In this document: piece after piece, positions 44,377 to 55,820 of the stretch
Layout: each line of letters begins with the position of its first letter
Position numbering within the stretch: the first letter of the stretch is position 1
NCBI GenBank assembly: GCA_037178855.1
Contig: JASJZC010000006.1
Span: 5,270,001 to 5,334,000, forward strand
Reading direction: 5' to 3'
Origin: Oscheius sp. JU75
Lineage: Eukaryota > Nematoda > Chromadorea > Rhabditida > Rhabditidae
DNA length: 64,000 nt
Notes under the pieces: generated by a model
Database searches by the model: none
Seen by the model: the letters and a program-made list of their open reading frames with translations, nothing else
Told to the model about the DNA's origin: nothing
Translations under genes and position numbers: made by a program

Positions 44377-47300
44377 ATGACGGCTGTAGCACCGCCCGTA
44401 GATGAAATCAAGGCCGGTGAAGAAGAAGGTGAGGATTTGACTTAATTTCGCAAACAAAACTTTCAGCTATCACCAAGCCGGATGCCGCCCAAACACAGCT
44501 CCTAAACTATGTTTTTAAGTCGATGAAGCGATCGGCCGATCTTTTCGCCAGCGATTATGCAAATCCGCCAGAGTTATCAGATGACAGGTTTGTCGCTAGT
44601 TTTTAAAAAAAAAACTATATTTCAGCGTGGAATTCATGAAAAACATCAAGAGAAAGTCAGAATATGCAGCAATTATCAAAAAGAGCGACGAGGCCAAGAG
44701 GAAGAAGGAGGCCGAGCATTTAGCCCTACCCGAAGCACCAAAAATGGTGGCTGGAGGCGTCGTGATGAATGGGGATCAGCCGGCGTTGGCCATTACCGAC
44801 GGCTCAGGAAAACCTCTCCCGAAACAAGGGTCAGTTGCTTTTTTGCCGGGAAGTATCTCAATTTCACAGGCAGTTGATGTCCATCCTGCCGGTCGGTCAG
44901 AACAAGGACAAGTCCGAGGAGAACACAACCAGAGCCATGTTACCGTCGAAGGCACCTATGATGATGAAGCCGAAGTGGCATGCGCCTTGGAAGCTGTACA
45001 GAGTCATTTCAGGTGCGTTTTACAATTTCTAGGGTTTTTTGTTCCCAGAAACGGACTGCTCTTGGCTTGTAAATAATAATTGTTTCAGGTCATACTGGCT
45101 GGGTGCGTGCCGTCGACGTCGAGCCTCAGAACAAATGGTTTGCGACAGGAGGAGCCGATCGTATCATCAAGATCTGGGACCTCGCCTCTGGTCAGCTGAA
45201 ACTCTCGCTCACAGGACATATCAGCTCCGTCAGAGCCGTGAAAATCTCCGATAGACATCCGTTCTTATTCAGTGGAGGAGAAGACAAACAGGTTGGAACT
45301 GTTCGAACAAAAAACATCATAACATTCAGTTGAAATGCTGGGATTTGGAGACGAACAAGGTCGTTCGCCATTACCACGGTCATTTGAGTGCAATTCAAGC
45401 CCTTGCTGTTCATCCGACCCTGGACATTCTTTTGTCTACCTCTCGCGATTCCACTTGCAGAGTAACTTTTTTTTGCCTTAAAAACCACTGACAAAATGCA
45501 GGTTTGGGACATGAGAACAAAGGCCCAAGTGCATTGTTTTGCCGGACACACGAACACCGTAGCCGACGTGGTCTGTCAGTCTGCCGATCCACAAGTCATC
45601 ACCGCTAGTCATGATTCGACCATCCGACTCTGGGATCTGGCTGCAGGACGCAGCATGTGTACTCTCACCCATCACAAGAAGTCCGTTCGTGCTCTGGCTC
45701 TTCATCCTCGCCTGTTCATGTTCGCCTCTGCCTCTCCCGATAACATCAAGCAATGGAAGTGTCCCAATGGAGAATTCATGCAGGTGAGACCCTTTTTCGA
45801 GTAATTTTGTTCCAGCATCACGCAAGGAAAACAGTTGGTAGCGTCAAAACTATTCATTTAGACGCAGAACAGCAAAATGGTTGAAATGTTGTCTGCTCTG
45901 CTTGTGTGAGGGAGATGTCTTGTCGTCGTCCTTGTTTAAGGGAGATGTCTTGTCGTTGTCCTAGTCAGCGTTGATGAGAGGCTCGTCCATGAGATGACTG
46001 AAAGCCTCGTCCATTTCGTCCAGCATCGTCTGACTGCTGCTCTGTTCGGTCCGTTCCTGGCCGCTCGTGTCGCCTTCCGAGTCGTTCAGAGCATATTCGA
46101 CCAGCAGAGCCACCTTGGTCACGTTGGGATTCTTGGCCGCGATGCGCATAGCCTTCTGTTGTCCGAAGATTGCCGTCAGCTTCTTGACGACCTCTTCTTT
46201 TGTCTCTTGGACGGGTTCCGGTTTCGGGGATGGCCGCTCGGTAGTAGGTGTCCAGATCCGGTAGATGGAGTCGGCATTGCCGAGGAAGTTAGGAAGAGGA
46301 GGAGCACAGTCGGCGAAACGCGGCTCTAGTTTCGAGGCCTCGACTCCCGTTCGCATGTATTCCGGTAGGAAGGGGTCCGAACGTTCTGATCTAAATGGAT
46401 TTAATTGGAGGAGACGAGAAAAGGACTCACTGGTCGACGTATTCCTCGTTTCTCTCCCTCTCGCCGTCTCCCAGTCCCAGCACATCTCTGTAGGTCGTCA
46501 TGGGTCCTGCCGAGCTAATGCCGTAGATGTGACTCTCGGGATTGGCACGTCGCATAGCAGCTCTCGTGTAACTGTAGCCCTTGCCGTCAATCGGGTTCGT
46601 CTCCGGCGGACGAACCTTCGGATGAGAGATCTGGCTCGGTCTCTGTGGCAGCTCGACTTTTGGCAGACAACTCGTCTGACGGAACGTGTTCATGGCTCTG
46701 AGGAGCGTGTTCCATGACACTTGAACGTTCACTTTCTCCTCTTTAGACAGACAAAAACCTACATTGCTCGGGGACGATATTGCAGAGCTTCTGCATCCAA
46801 ATCTGTTGATCCTGGAGAGTGAGTTGATGATGGGAGCAGCTGCCCCACTCTCCTCTTTCGGCCAGCGTGCATTCCATCGTGGCCTGGAGACTCGGGCCAC
46901 TCCGACCCAGAGGTCCGTCGACTGGGAAGATGATGTCGTTGCCGTTGAAGGAGGGCATAAGAAGACGGCGTTCGATCGTCTTGGCCAAATGAGGACGCTC
47001 CTCGACGATGGTGTGCATTTGGGATCGGGCTACGATACAGCCACCGGCCTCTTCGGCACGAGTTGCCAGGATCCTGTTCACTTCCGTGTACTTGTCACTA
47101 CCGAAGCCTGTAACTAGTTCGTGGGAGCTTTTGAACAGGAGTTGAGTGAGGAATTCTGGTCAAGAATCAAGCAACCATTTACCCGGAGTGAACTCGACGA
47201 GATTCATCTTGAAGAGGGCCATGAGTTCGGACCAGGAGCTGGACTTATCCGCGTAGCTCTTGAAGCAGTAGGGCAGAAGAGCCAGAGCCTGATGTCCGCG

Positions 47301-48085
47301 CGAAATGAAGTACCACAGAGCGATGGTGACGCCTCGGACATTGAGACGACGATCCTTGTCACATTGACTGTATGCGTAGCCGACCTCGACAGCATTGAGA
47401 AAGACAGGACGAAGGAGTATATGAGGAGTTCTCTCCCTCAGTATGCACGAGTTGTCGTCTCCTCGGGTGGAAAGGATCTAACATTCGATAAAGCTGTGTT
47501 CAAACATAAGTTTTCACCTGTCCATTGTCCCAGTCATAGGCAAGAGAAGTTTCCATGGCGAATTGATGAAAAGTGAACTATTCGCTTTATGTTGCTCCTT
47601 AATTAGTGGTTTCTCGTCAAGGCTTTCAATTACTTACAATCTTTTTCAAAGAACTTTTGACAACTGTTTACAATCCAGAGTTTTTCGCTTTTGCTAGAAA
47701 AACAACTCCAGGAATTCCGAGTCTCACAGTAAATAAACCTTGCTTATCGCTAATTTTTCAGAATCTGGCCGGGCACAACGCCATCGTCAACTCGCTGGCC
47801 TGTAACGAAGACGGCGTCCTGGTATCCGGTGGCGATAACGGGTCCATGTGCTTCTGGGACTGGCGATCTGGTTTCTGCTTCCAGCGCGTCCAATCCAAAC
47901 CCCAACCGGGCTCGATTGACTCGGAGGCCGGCATCTACGCGATGTGTTTCGACAAGACGGGACTGCGTTTGATCACGGCCGAGGCGGACAAGTCGATCAA
48001 GATGTACAAGGAGGACGAAGAGGCCACTGAAGAAACGCATCCGATCGTCTGGAGGCCGGAAATGTTCAGAAAGAAGAATTTCTAA
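44377..48085 (+). CDS. PLRG1: Pleiotropic regulator 1 (PLRG1/Prp46), WD-repeat splicing factor
   Basis: Core subunit of the NineTeen-associated complex of the spliceosome. Eight exons: 44377-44428, 44467-44587, 44626-44829, 44870-45012, 45089-45291, 45330-45461, 45502-45783, 47762-48085, giving 486 residues. The N-terminal third is charged ([20 protein letters not shown]), and [19 protein letters not shown] leads into the propeller. WD repeats follow in order: [93 protein letters not shown], with the end [18 protein letters not shown]. The 1,978-nt last intron carries a complete gene on the other strand. The divergent lig-4 start is 259 bp upstream, and the TANGO6 homologue begins 144 bp downstream on the same strand. 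Confidence 0.95.
45961..47556 (-). CDS. Regnase/ZC3H12-like NYN-domain protein, active site degenerate
   Basis: Nested antisense in the last PLRG1 intron. Exons 47556-47518, 47477-47183, 47107-46763, 46719-46431 and 46390-45961 give 465 residues in one frame. The NYN/PIN-like RNase fold of the Regnase family is recognisable: [15 protein letters not shown] aligns with the LRPVVIDGSNVAMSH segment, followed by [33 protein letters not shown] and [28 protein letters not shown]. The nuclease Asp (mouse D141) is Asn41, the nearby Asn is Glu44, the first Asp of the YDD pair is Ser115, and the SND motif reads ARSQ. The CCCH zinc finger expected after PLGRxGPSL is not evident. A C-terminal helical domain ([20 protein letters not shown]) resembles the conserved Regnase C-terminus. 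Regnases degrade stem-loop mRNAs; this member probably binds RNA or partners without cleavage. Confidence 0.82.
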
Positions 48086-48229
48086 TGTGATGTCCTCATT
48101 GTTATCCATTCTGTATATGATCTCCTCCAAGTAAACTTGCTATTTTGATCCTTTATTCGTCACAAACGAGGTTTCTCTCCGGTCTATACCTCTCCAAAAA
48201 ATCTAATAAACATAGCGATTTTTTTTTCG

Positions 48230-51200
48230 ATGGCAGAAGAGCTCCAGAGCTTCCTGAAAGTGTTATCGGCAGCGGTCAGCTGCAGCCAATGTCCCGTCAC
48301 GAGCTCAAAATTCGATGTAGTGGCGGAACTGACAAAGGAAATCCAAGCCAGACTCTCTTCTTGCTCAGAAGAATGGGCTCAAAGTATTCAGGAGACTGAT
48401 GAATGCTCTCCGTCGACCTCAAGAGGCGCGAACGATCCTCGAGTGCGGTTAGGCCATGTTTTGACCAAGATTTATGAACAGGTATTCGATTTTTGAACAA
48501 ATGTTAAGAAATTTAGTTGTCGAGGTGTTTGAGAAAGCTAAAGGCGGGTGGTAGGGACGAATACACTTTCCTGTCGGTGCAAGAACAGGCTCAGGTCACA
48601 GCCACGTTGGAATTTTACGTTCTGGCTCAACTGCTGCCCTATTTGGATGAAGGTGGGGGTTTTGTTCATTCCTTTCGATGAAAAAGCTGGGAAAGATGTC
48701 AACCGCTTGGGAGTACCAACCTAGTCCTTCAGGAGTAGGAATTCCGATCAATAAGCGTTCCCAGTATGTCAAAACGTGGTCGCGGATAGATCAAGACCTA
48801 GAGTTTCGAAAAATACAGGTATCATTTGGTGTTTGCTGCTCACCATGTCCTCCATTCAGATCCTCCAGTTTCTTTCCACGATCCATGTCCTGATCGAATC
48901 GAATGAGACTCTTAAACTGGCAGCAGTCCGTTCAGTCCTATCAGATGTGATTTCGGCCGAAGAACAACTTATACAGTTCGGAGAGAATGGCCAGGATTGG
49001 ATCAACAAGCTGCTCGATGAAGTGCCCAAAAGAGAGCTGATCGCGATCCTGATGTCCTTATCGAAATGCTACAATCGTCTGAAACCGAGTCCTCTCTGGT
49101 TTACTGTAGACTTGCCTCCATTTTGTTGTATAAGCCATTTTTAGACAGCGATTGGTGCCCGTCTTTCAACAGTTCTTCGCTCTTCAGACGGCTTGTATCA
49201 TTTCCTGGGAGCTTACGACGAAGCCGGTTGGTTTTAGACTGATTTTGGGAAAGTCATCTCAAATTCAGGATCCGGTTTCTGGGACAACACGCATCTTCTC
49301 TCCAAGATAGCCCAGCAACTGGCTATCCCGCCAAAAAGCTCCAAAATGATGGCATACTTCGAGAAAATCCACAAAGAGTTTATCGCCATTTTAAAGACAA
49401 AAACGTATCCCGAGCGCGGAATGATCCAGCTGTACTCGTCGTTTGCTGACTCGATGACTGCAAAACAGTCTCTGGCCGGAGAGGTTTTAGTTCTAGACTT
49501 TTTGTTAAAGCCTTTTGAGGTAGTTTTTAAATTTAATTTATGCAAAAAAAGGTTAAGATCCTGCTCGACTCTTCTTCAGACTTAATATCGTGGTCTAGGA
49601 CCTTTACCGACGCTATTTGGATGCTTGATCTCCTCTCCGACGACAAGATATATCCCAAAGTCTTGGCTAACAGTTCGCGTCTTGTTCAGGTATCTTTTTC
49701 TTGAAGATAATGACGAATAATCCATTCCAGCTGATTCCCTTCTTCCTAGGCCTTCTAACTTCCGATAGCTTCGATTATGAGGCCGTTCCGACAGAAATCA
49801 AAAGTCTCTCGACAAAAATCCTAAAAATTCTCTTCTTCATCCTGCCAAAAGTCGAAAACGCGAGTGAACTTCTCTTCTCTTTCATCGTTTCGACGGACAG
49901 CAATTGCTATCAGCTCGTCTACAAAAAGACCCTAATTACGGTAGTCGGAGACCAAAACGATTCGAACCTCTCCATTCAACGGGTTCCTAACTCGGACAGA
50001 GAAGCCGTCCTGATGCTTAAACTCGATGCCGTGCTGAAATATATCAAGGAGTTGGAAAAGAGCGCCGGTAGCTGTCTGATCATCGAAATTCTCTACGAAA
50101 GCGCCAAAATGTGGACGTCGAACTCAGAACAGAGGGAAGAGCCGAGATTTGTCACGCTCGGTAGCACAATCGTTGGTAGGGATGTTTTATCTCTTGACTC
50201 TCACCATTTGCAGAAAGCGACTGGCTGAGAATGGCCTCCCATTTGGTGGCCCTCTTCTGCTTCGAACACCTCGGCGAATGGGAAGTCGATCCGACCAATT
50301 CCTACATGTTGACAGCTCTTTCGAAGTTGATTACGGTACTTTTTTTCTGCATTTCCTAAGCTAACAGAACTCCAGATCATTCTTGATAAGGCTGTGGAAT
50401 GGCTGCAGGCTAGGAAAGAAGACGACAGCTTCTTCGACGTTTCTGCAAATCTGCCCGAGGAAGAGAGTCGAATAGTCAAGGTCCAGCAGATGAGTATCCA
50501 GTTGGCTGTCGGACTCGCTGCAGCAGTTGTGGCTGCGGGAACTGTCGAGTCGGCATCGGTCCTTTCCGAGATTCCAGCATCGCTGACAAGATTTGTAGCC
50601 GTTGCCTCAACGGACAAAGAACTTTCGGAGATTGTCAAAGACGCCCAGGAAGTTCTTCAACTTCTCAACATGCTCGGTCTCAAGACGGATGTACAGGTGC
50701 AGGCCGCACAGGTGGCCAGCAGAGCGTCGGTTCTTGGCAGTGACATGAAATAGTGTTATTTTGTAGAAGACCATCAGTCGACTTCCTCGAGCAGCTCCGA
50801 CTCGACCTCGACGACGAGATGGTTCCAATAAGAGGCGAGGCCCTACTCCGAGTTTCCAAGGCTCTGCGTAGGAGAGACCCAAAGGCTCTGTCCGTCTTGG
50901 AGCCATGGCTTTACGCCAGAGTTAAAGGTTATTTTGTCTCCTTTTCTCATAAAAATCTTGCCTATAAGAGCTCGTAGCAGACCCGGACTCGTACGTCTTC
51001 CTCTCAGCCATCAACGCTATGGCAGAAATTGCGCTCTATGACCCGAAAAAGTATCTAAACGAGCTGCTTCAGCTCTTTTCGGATCTCGGGCACGAAAAGG
51101 AACAGACTGATGCATCTCTGATCCTTCGAGGGAACATAGCAGAGGTCATTGGGAAAGTTTTTCGGCTCTTAGGTATCATAGTGTCACGACTTAGACAGCC

Positions 51201-51734
51201 CAATTTAGGCGACATTTCTCCAGTTTGGCTCGATCGAGCGGCCAATATTTTCCTGAACGCATTGAGAGAGAACAGCGACATCATCAGAGCGTCTTCCCTC
51301 TCGGCCTTCTCGGATCTGGTGGCCGCTTGTAGAGGCAGAGGCTTGGAGAAGATACTCAATGAGGTACGCAAATTGGCGGATAGTACAAAATGACATGCAT
51401 TACAGCTCTTCTACGCTGTCGAGACGATAATCAGGACGGAGAAGAGCGAACTCGTCCGTCGAGCTGCCATCCATCTCATTCGACAGTGTCTCCGCTCTTG
51501 TGACAAGGATCTACTGTTCGTATGCTCCTTTTCAAACATCATTCAATTCTACTTTAGATTCTCGGTGATCGACTGCGAGATTTACGACGAGAACTGACGC
51601 GACTCTGGAAATGGGACAAGGACCATGTCGTTCGTCTTCATGCCGAACTCTGTTTGGAAGAGATTGGTGACGGATTGAAGTCGGCTCTGGAAGATGGGCA
51701 CAGACAACATCTACGTGTAATTAGCATGAAATGA
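48230..51734 (+). CDS. TANGO6: TANGO6/RTP1 homologue (HEAT-repeat, RNA polymerase II import)
   Basis: All-helical HEAT-type protein. Yeast Rtp1 helps nuclear import of RNA polymerase II; animal TANGO6 is linked to secretion. Exons: 48230-48481, 48517-48652, 48733-48818, 48860-49105, 49145-49226, 49269-49483 (or 49519), 49552-49689, 49731-50175, 50214-50335, 50376 to about 50706, about 50767-50927, 50978-51363, 51406-51519, 51558-51734. The C-terminal RTP1 domains are the best match: DDEMVPIRGEALLRVSKALR, DSYVFLSAINAMAEIALYDP, IRASSLSAFSDLVAACRGRG, LVRRAAIHLIRQCLRS, VRLHAELCLEEIGDGL. The join near 50706-50767 is unresolved: the two flanking frames are both good but no canonical donor/acceptor pair connects them. 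51173-51223 can be read as exon or as an in-frame intron. Head-to-tail with PLRG1, so possibly one operon. Confidence 0.82.
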
Positions 51735-51932
51735 TCTTTTCCGAGGGGAAATTGTATTTTTCATTAACATTCTATTAAAAACATACATACATACTGGGTG
51801 CCAATTCAGATCACAGATAAAAGCTGTTTTGGTAAAATAACTTGAGCGAAAAGGGAGTAAACTAGGTTACAAGTAAAACAACAACGAGTGGAATGTTTCA
51901 TATCAAGAAAACGTATTTTAAAGATGGAAAAA

Positions 51933-53867
51933 TCAGCGATATGGACGGTCTTCTAGGAGAGTGGCAACACTGCGCGGGAACCATCCTTTTGGGGCACTCT
52001 CCTGCCCGAACTTATTCCCGTAGAACCAGTACTTCGTAGCCTGTGTGATGACCCATTTCTCGCCGGGAACAACCTGCAATTCTCTATGCGGAAAACAAAA
52101 AAAAAGAGAAACCTTGACTCTGAGATCCTCGCTTATCGGCTGACAGAAGAACACTTTGCAGCCGAAACTGCATGAACCGAAAATTCCCCCGCGGAAATCG
52201 CCATTGATCTCGACAAGACGAGCCATTCGACGTTTGGCTTCCTTCTGGGCCAGTTGCTCCTCCTGAAAGTGGAATTATGGGTCCAGTACAGTTAAAAAAA
52301 ACTAACGGTGAGGGTGAACTGATCACATGGCTCCGCGACTGGCCACCAGACGCCGTTTCCATTGGTACGACCATTCCAACTAGAGAAGAGAACCTCGTTA
52401 CAGTTGCGCTTCCAGCCGAGATCGTACGGATAGAACCACTGGCTTCCGGTCTCATCGTCGTCACGTCTTCCTTGGGCTTTCTGGTCTGAAAGAAGCGCAA
52501 ATGAAGCTGGACGAAGATCTCATACCGATATAATCCTCAATTCCGGTCCTGTTTTTCCAGATTCCCTTGAGCTGAAAGTAGAGAAGACCCGTCAGTCCGA
52601 CCACGACTCCGAAGGCGAAAGCACTGGCTCCGACGAGAGCGATGAGAGACCAGAAAGTGATGCCGATCAGGGGTTCCGAGCCGGTCCCGAAACGCATGTA
52701 CCAGACCTGAAATCGGGTTTGAATTACCACTTTCCAACTAGGGAGTCTTTTTGGAAGACACAGGTGCACAACGATTCTGCACATCTGCATATTTGTCTGC
52801 GGCCCCAAAACGACTCCCTAACAAAAAAGGATAAGTGCAAAGTGCAAGTGAGAAAACGGACAACAACGGAACTGTGCATCATTTGGTGCGTGGAAAGCCA
52901 GTCCGGAAGACCGAGAGATTGGTAATAGGCGATGTTTCGAGAATATTTCTCTGCCATGGCGGTGGTTAGCTTCTAAAATAAAAGGGTGGGACACAGTGAG
53001 AACATGCGGTGTTTAGAGAGTAAGGTACCTGATGAACTAGGTGATAGGCACAGATGACGTGAACAGTCACGGCGTGGAGACATCCGATGATGGCGAAGAA
53101 AAGGAAGCGGATAAAATAGCCGTGGTTGCGATGCCCAACACAGTTGTTTATCCAGGCTGAAAGGAGCTCTTTTTGCATATGTACAGAGAACATACGACAA
53201 TGATGATCCATTTTCAATACGCAGGCATTGCACTTGGAGCAGTGATGAGATCTCGGAGCCTTGTAGCCGTTACACGGCTTGCAGAACTGCAGTTGGTCTT
53301 TGTGTTCTTCCTAAAATAGGTTTCCAAATAACAAAAAGAGTACTCGCCTTGGGAGGGTTCCAGTTTTTCGAAATGTAGCCGCCGCCAATGAAGGAAGCCG
53401 TGAACATATTGGAGAGGGTCAGATAGTTCCACAGCATGAAGATGGAGAAGTGAATGAGTCCGTCCGGCGTGGTAAACGGCCACCACATCATCATGAAATG
53501 CGTCGTCACTGCACTTATCTGAACTTTTTGTAAATAATAGTTTAACTCCATTGCTCACGTAGCCAATAATCGAGAGAGCAATGATCGGACCCCAATGGAA
53601 CAATCTGAAGCGTTTCTCGTCGACTACCTCTTTCGTGTCGAGTCCATGCGGCCAGTCGGGAGGTTCAACCACGATTGGAGGCCATGGCTGAACATCTACA
53701 GACATTTAAGACGTTTGGTAGGAAAGAAAGAGCTTCATACCTTTAGTTTCCACGGACGAGACGGCGCTTTCCGAGCTGTGAGAGGATGTGGTTGCATTGG
53801 AAGTCGATTCAAAAGATTCTGGCATTTCTTCGGCCTCGTGGGCAGTGTTCCTCTTCCGAACTGTCAT
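51933..53867 (-). CDS. ZDHHC6: DHHC palmitoyltransferase, ZDHHC6 type
   Basis: ER S-acyltransferase with a C-terminal SH3-like domain. Exons: 53867-53741, 53695-53559, 53518-53348, 53310-53196, 53156-53029, 52972-52868 (alternatively to 52823), 52706-52526, 52485-52307, 52262-52113, 52073-51933, about 477 residues. Catalytic cysteine-rich domain: CKPCNGYKAPRSHHCSKC, then KMDHHCPWINNCVGHRNHGY with intact DHHC. Two membrane helices precede it and two follow. The ZDHHC6-specific part is seen in PYDLGWKRNC, CDQFTLTEEQLAQKEAKRR and the SH3-like WVITQATKYWFYGNKFG with GWFPRSV. The tail EDRPYR lacks the KKxx-type ER signal of the human enzyme. The start is the ATG that follows a GTTCAG acceptor. Intron 53347-53311 uses a GC donor. 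Confidence 0.91.
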
Positions 53868-54226
53868 TACAGGAAGCTGAACGGGCAAAGAAGTAAATAG
53901 ACTATCTTGGAAAGAGGGAATAACTCTCAGAACAGAAATATTGACGGAATCTAACAAGCTAGACAAGCAGAGAATTGAAACAGTCCCAAACTTTATAATG
54001 ATTACAAAACAGGAACAAATAACCCGAAAACTGAATGAGAATGACGCTGATTATCGTGGACTCCGCTATGTTGACTGGATTCTCTAGACTCCGAGTTGTT
54101 GTCCTGGACAACACCTGAAATATTCATCTGTCAGACTCGAGATGCTCGAAAAAGATCTTTTTGTAGATAACAAGAAGAACTGCCTTACATTTTGAAGAGC
54201 GAGCAAGGGAGACCATTGTTTTGAGA
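53868..54226. other. Intergenic between two minus-strand genes
   Basis: 359 bp. Could be an intercistronic region of an operon (MED22-like first, ZDHHC6 second) or separate promoters. An acceptor-like GCCCGTTCAG lies just before the ZDHHC6 start. Confidence 0.35.
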
Positions 54227-54785
54227 TCAGTCGCGAGGATTGGCGAAGAATTCGTCTGTCCTCTTGTCCATGGTTGTTCTGGCTCGATCGAGAAGCTGCT
54301 CCTGGCGCTGGATTGCTCGATTAATATCTTCCAATTCCTAAAATCTTGACTGTTACCAGCAAAACACGGGAGACCTCTTGATACTTCTGCTCCGGATAGG
54401 TGTACTCCCACTGTAAGGCGATTCGTGTAAGTTCTGCTGTCATATCGCGGCAGCTGTCACTCCACTGCTTCACATGAACTTCTGAAGTCTCCTTGACATG
54501 TTCGGGTGTGGGTCCGGGCGGAACAGGGGTCGACTGATGAGCCAGGGCGATTATTTCCGCGTATGCGGCCATCATACCGTCTAGCGCTTTTCCCAGCTTA
54601 GATTGGCGCAGCGGACCATGTTCGTTGATCTTCACCTCGGCTGCTGTAAGCTTGTAGTATTTTATCGTTGTTTTGTTCTCGTGCAAATCAAAGCAAACTC
54701 TTGAAGAAAACCTACGACTCTGAGGCTGTTCTCCGTCGTCCAGAAGTGCTCGCAGTTGTGACATATTCGGCGACGCTTCAGCCAT
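54227..54785 (-). CDS. Helical 149-residue protein, possibly Mediator subunit 22
   Basis: Exons 54785-54716, 54643-54375 and 54337-54227. The start MAEASPNMSQLRALLDDGEQ follows GATTCAG. The body is helical: LGKALDGMMAAYAEIIALAH, a Pro-rich turn (STPVPPGPTPEH), SEVHVKQWSDSCRDMTAELT, then a coiled coil, LEDINRAIQRQEQLLDRART. This order and several residues resemble MED22 (Surf5): compare its MDNFTEIIKTAK, YEMHVRA and NEAINQRNQQL. MED22 belongs to the Mediator head module. The resemblance is my reading of pattern and length, not a strong match; other small coiled-coil complex subunits are possible. Acceptor choice 54643 or 54640 changes one residue. Confidence 0.6.
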
Positions 54786-55018
54786 GTTCCCTGAATCAAA
54801 ACCTAGCAAAAGAACCGAACTGCAATAGTGAACTGAGAAACGGGAAAAAAGGTATGGAAACGGCTATTTTATCTCCCGTTTGATCGAAAATTCCAAGTTC
54901 AAAGATGTACGCAATTTCGGATCTTTCCACCTACCGTATCCAAAATCCAGCCCATTAATCTTCAGCTTCTCTTCTGATGTTTTCTTCCTTTTTTCCACCT
55001 TATCAACATCTTCCAGCA

Positions 55019-55718
55019 ATGTGGAAGTTTCTTAGACAATATACAGCCAAGGTCATAGTTGGAGGATGCGTGACAGTGACGTTTTGCGATATATTAGGTC
55101 ACCCAGCGTCTGTAAATGTGAGATTTCCTTATTTGCCTCTATAAATTCTCCATTTCCAGGGAAATTCAATGCAACCGACGCTCAACGGATCTGATTCGCG
55201 CTGGTGGAAGAGAGACATCATCTGGCAGACGGCCTACGGCATCAAATGGGGAGGAAAAGGACCGAATAAGGGCGATATTGTTACTTTCACGTTAGTTTAT
55301 TCTATGTTTTTACTGTCAGAGTTTCCCAACAAGACTTGCAAAACATTTTCAGACCGCCACGAGAGCCTCAAAAACGTCACATAAAACGCGTGGTGGCTCT
55401 GGAAGGAGACATGGTCCGGTAACTCCTACTATTTTCTTTGTCGAAGCACAATTTCTAGACCAAAAAGCCGCGACGTCCTGATGATCATCCCGGTCGGCGC
55501 CTACTGGATGGAAAGTGACAATCCTGTCAGCGCGAATGACAGCAATATTTACGGACCGGTACGTTTCTTGCCGTTCTAAAGATGTAGGAATACCGAAATA
55601 CAATTAACAGCTCATAATAACTAGTGCTTCTGACAAACCAATTCAGGTGAGTCACGGACTCATTCACGGACGTGCGACACACATCATATGGCCTCCGAGT
55701 CGCTGGCAGCGATTATGA
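55019..55718 (+). CDS. IMMP2L: Mitochondrial inner membrane protease subunit 2 (IMMP2L)
   Basis: Signal-peptidase-like serine protease of the inner membrane that removes bipartite presequences in the intermembrane space. Exons 55019-55117, 55160-55290, 55353-55418, 55459-55558 and 55647-55718 give 155 residues. The N-terminal membrane helix runs through [17 protein letters not shown]. The catalytic Ser is in GNSMQPTL, with the general-base Lys in [11 protein letters not shown]. The conserved C-terminal block is [19 protein letters not shown]. The start ATG follows CTTCCAGCA, consistent with trans-splicing. Its divergent partner is the MED22-like gene. Confidence 0.95.
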
Positions 55719-55820
55719 AGACGTTTAACTGAGAAGACGGGTAAGATTTAATTAATAAATATATACTAGCTTTATATTGTTTTGGTTCCCTTTTAATAAA
55801 CAGATTTATTGTAATTGGCT

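Noticed and set aside
45082-45840. Antisense frames across the PLRG1 WD repeats
   Set aside because: Mirror images of conserved WD-repeat codons; the real antisense gene begins only inside the intron.
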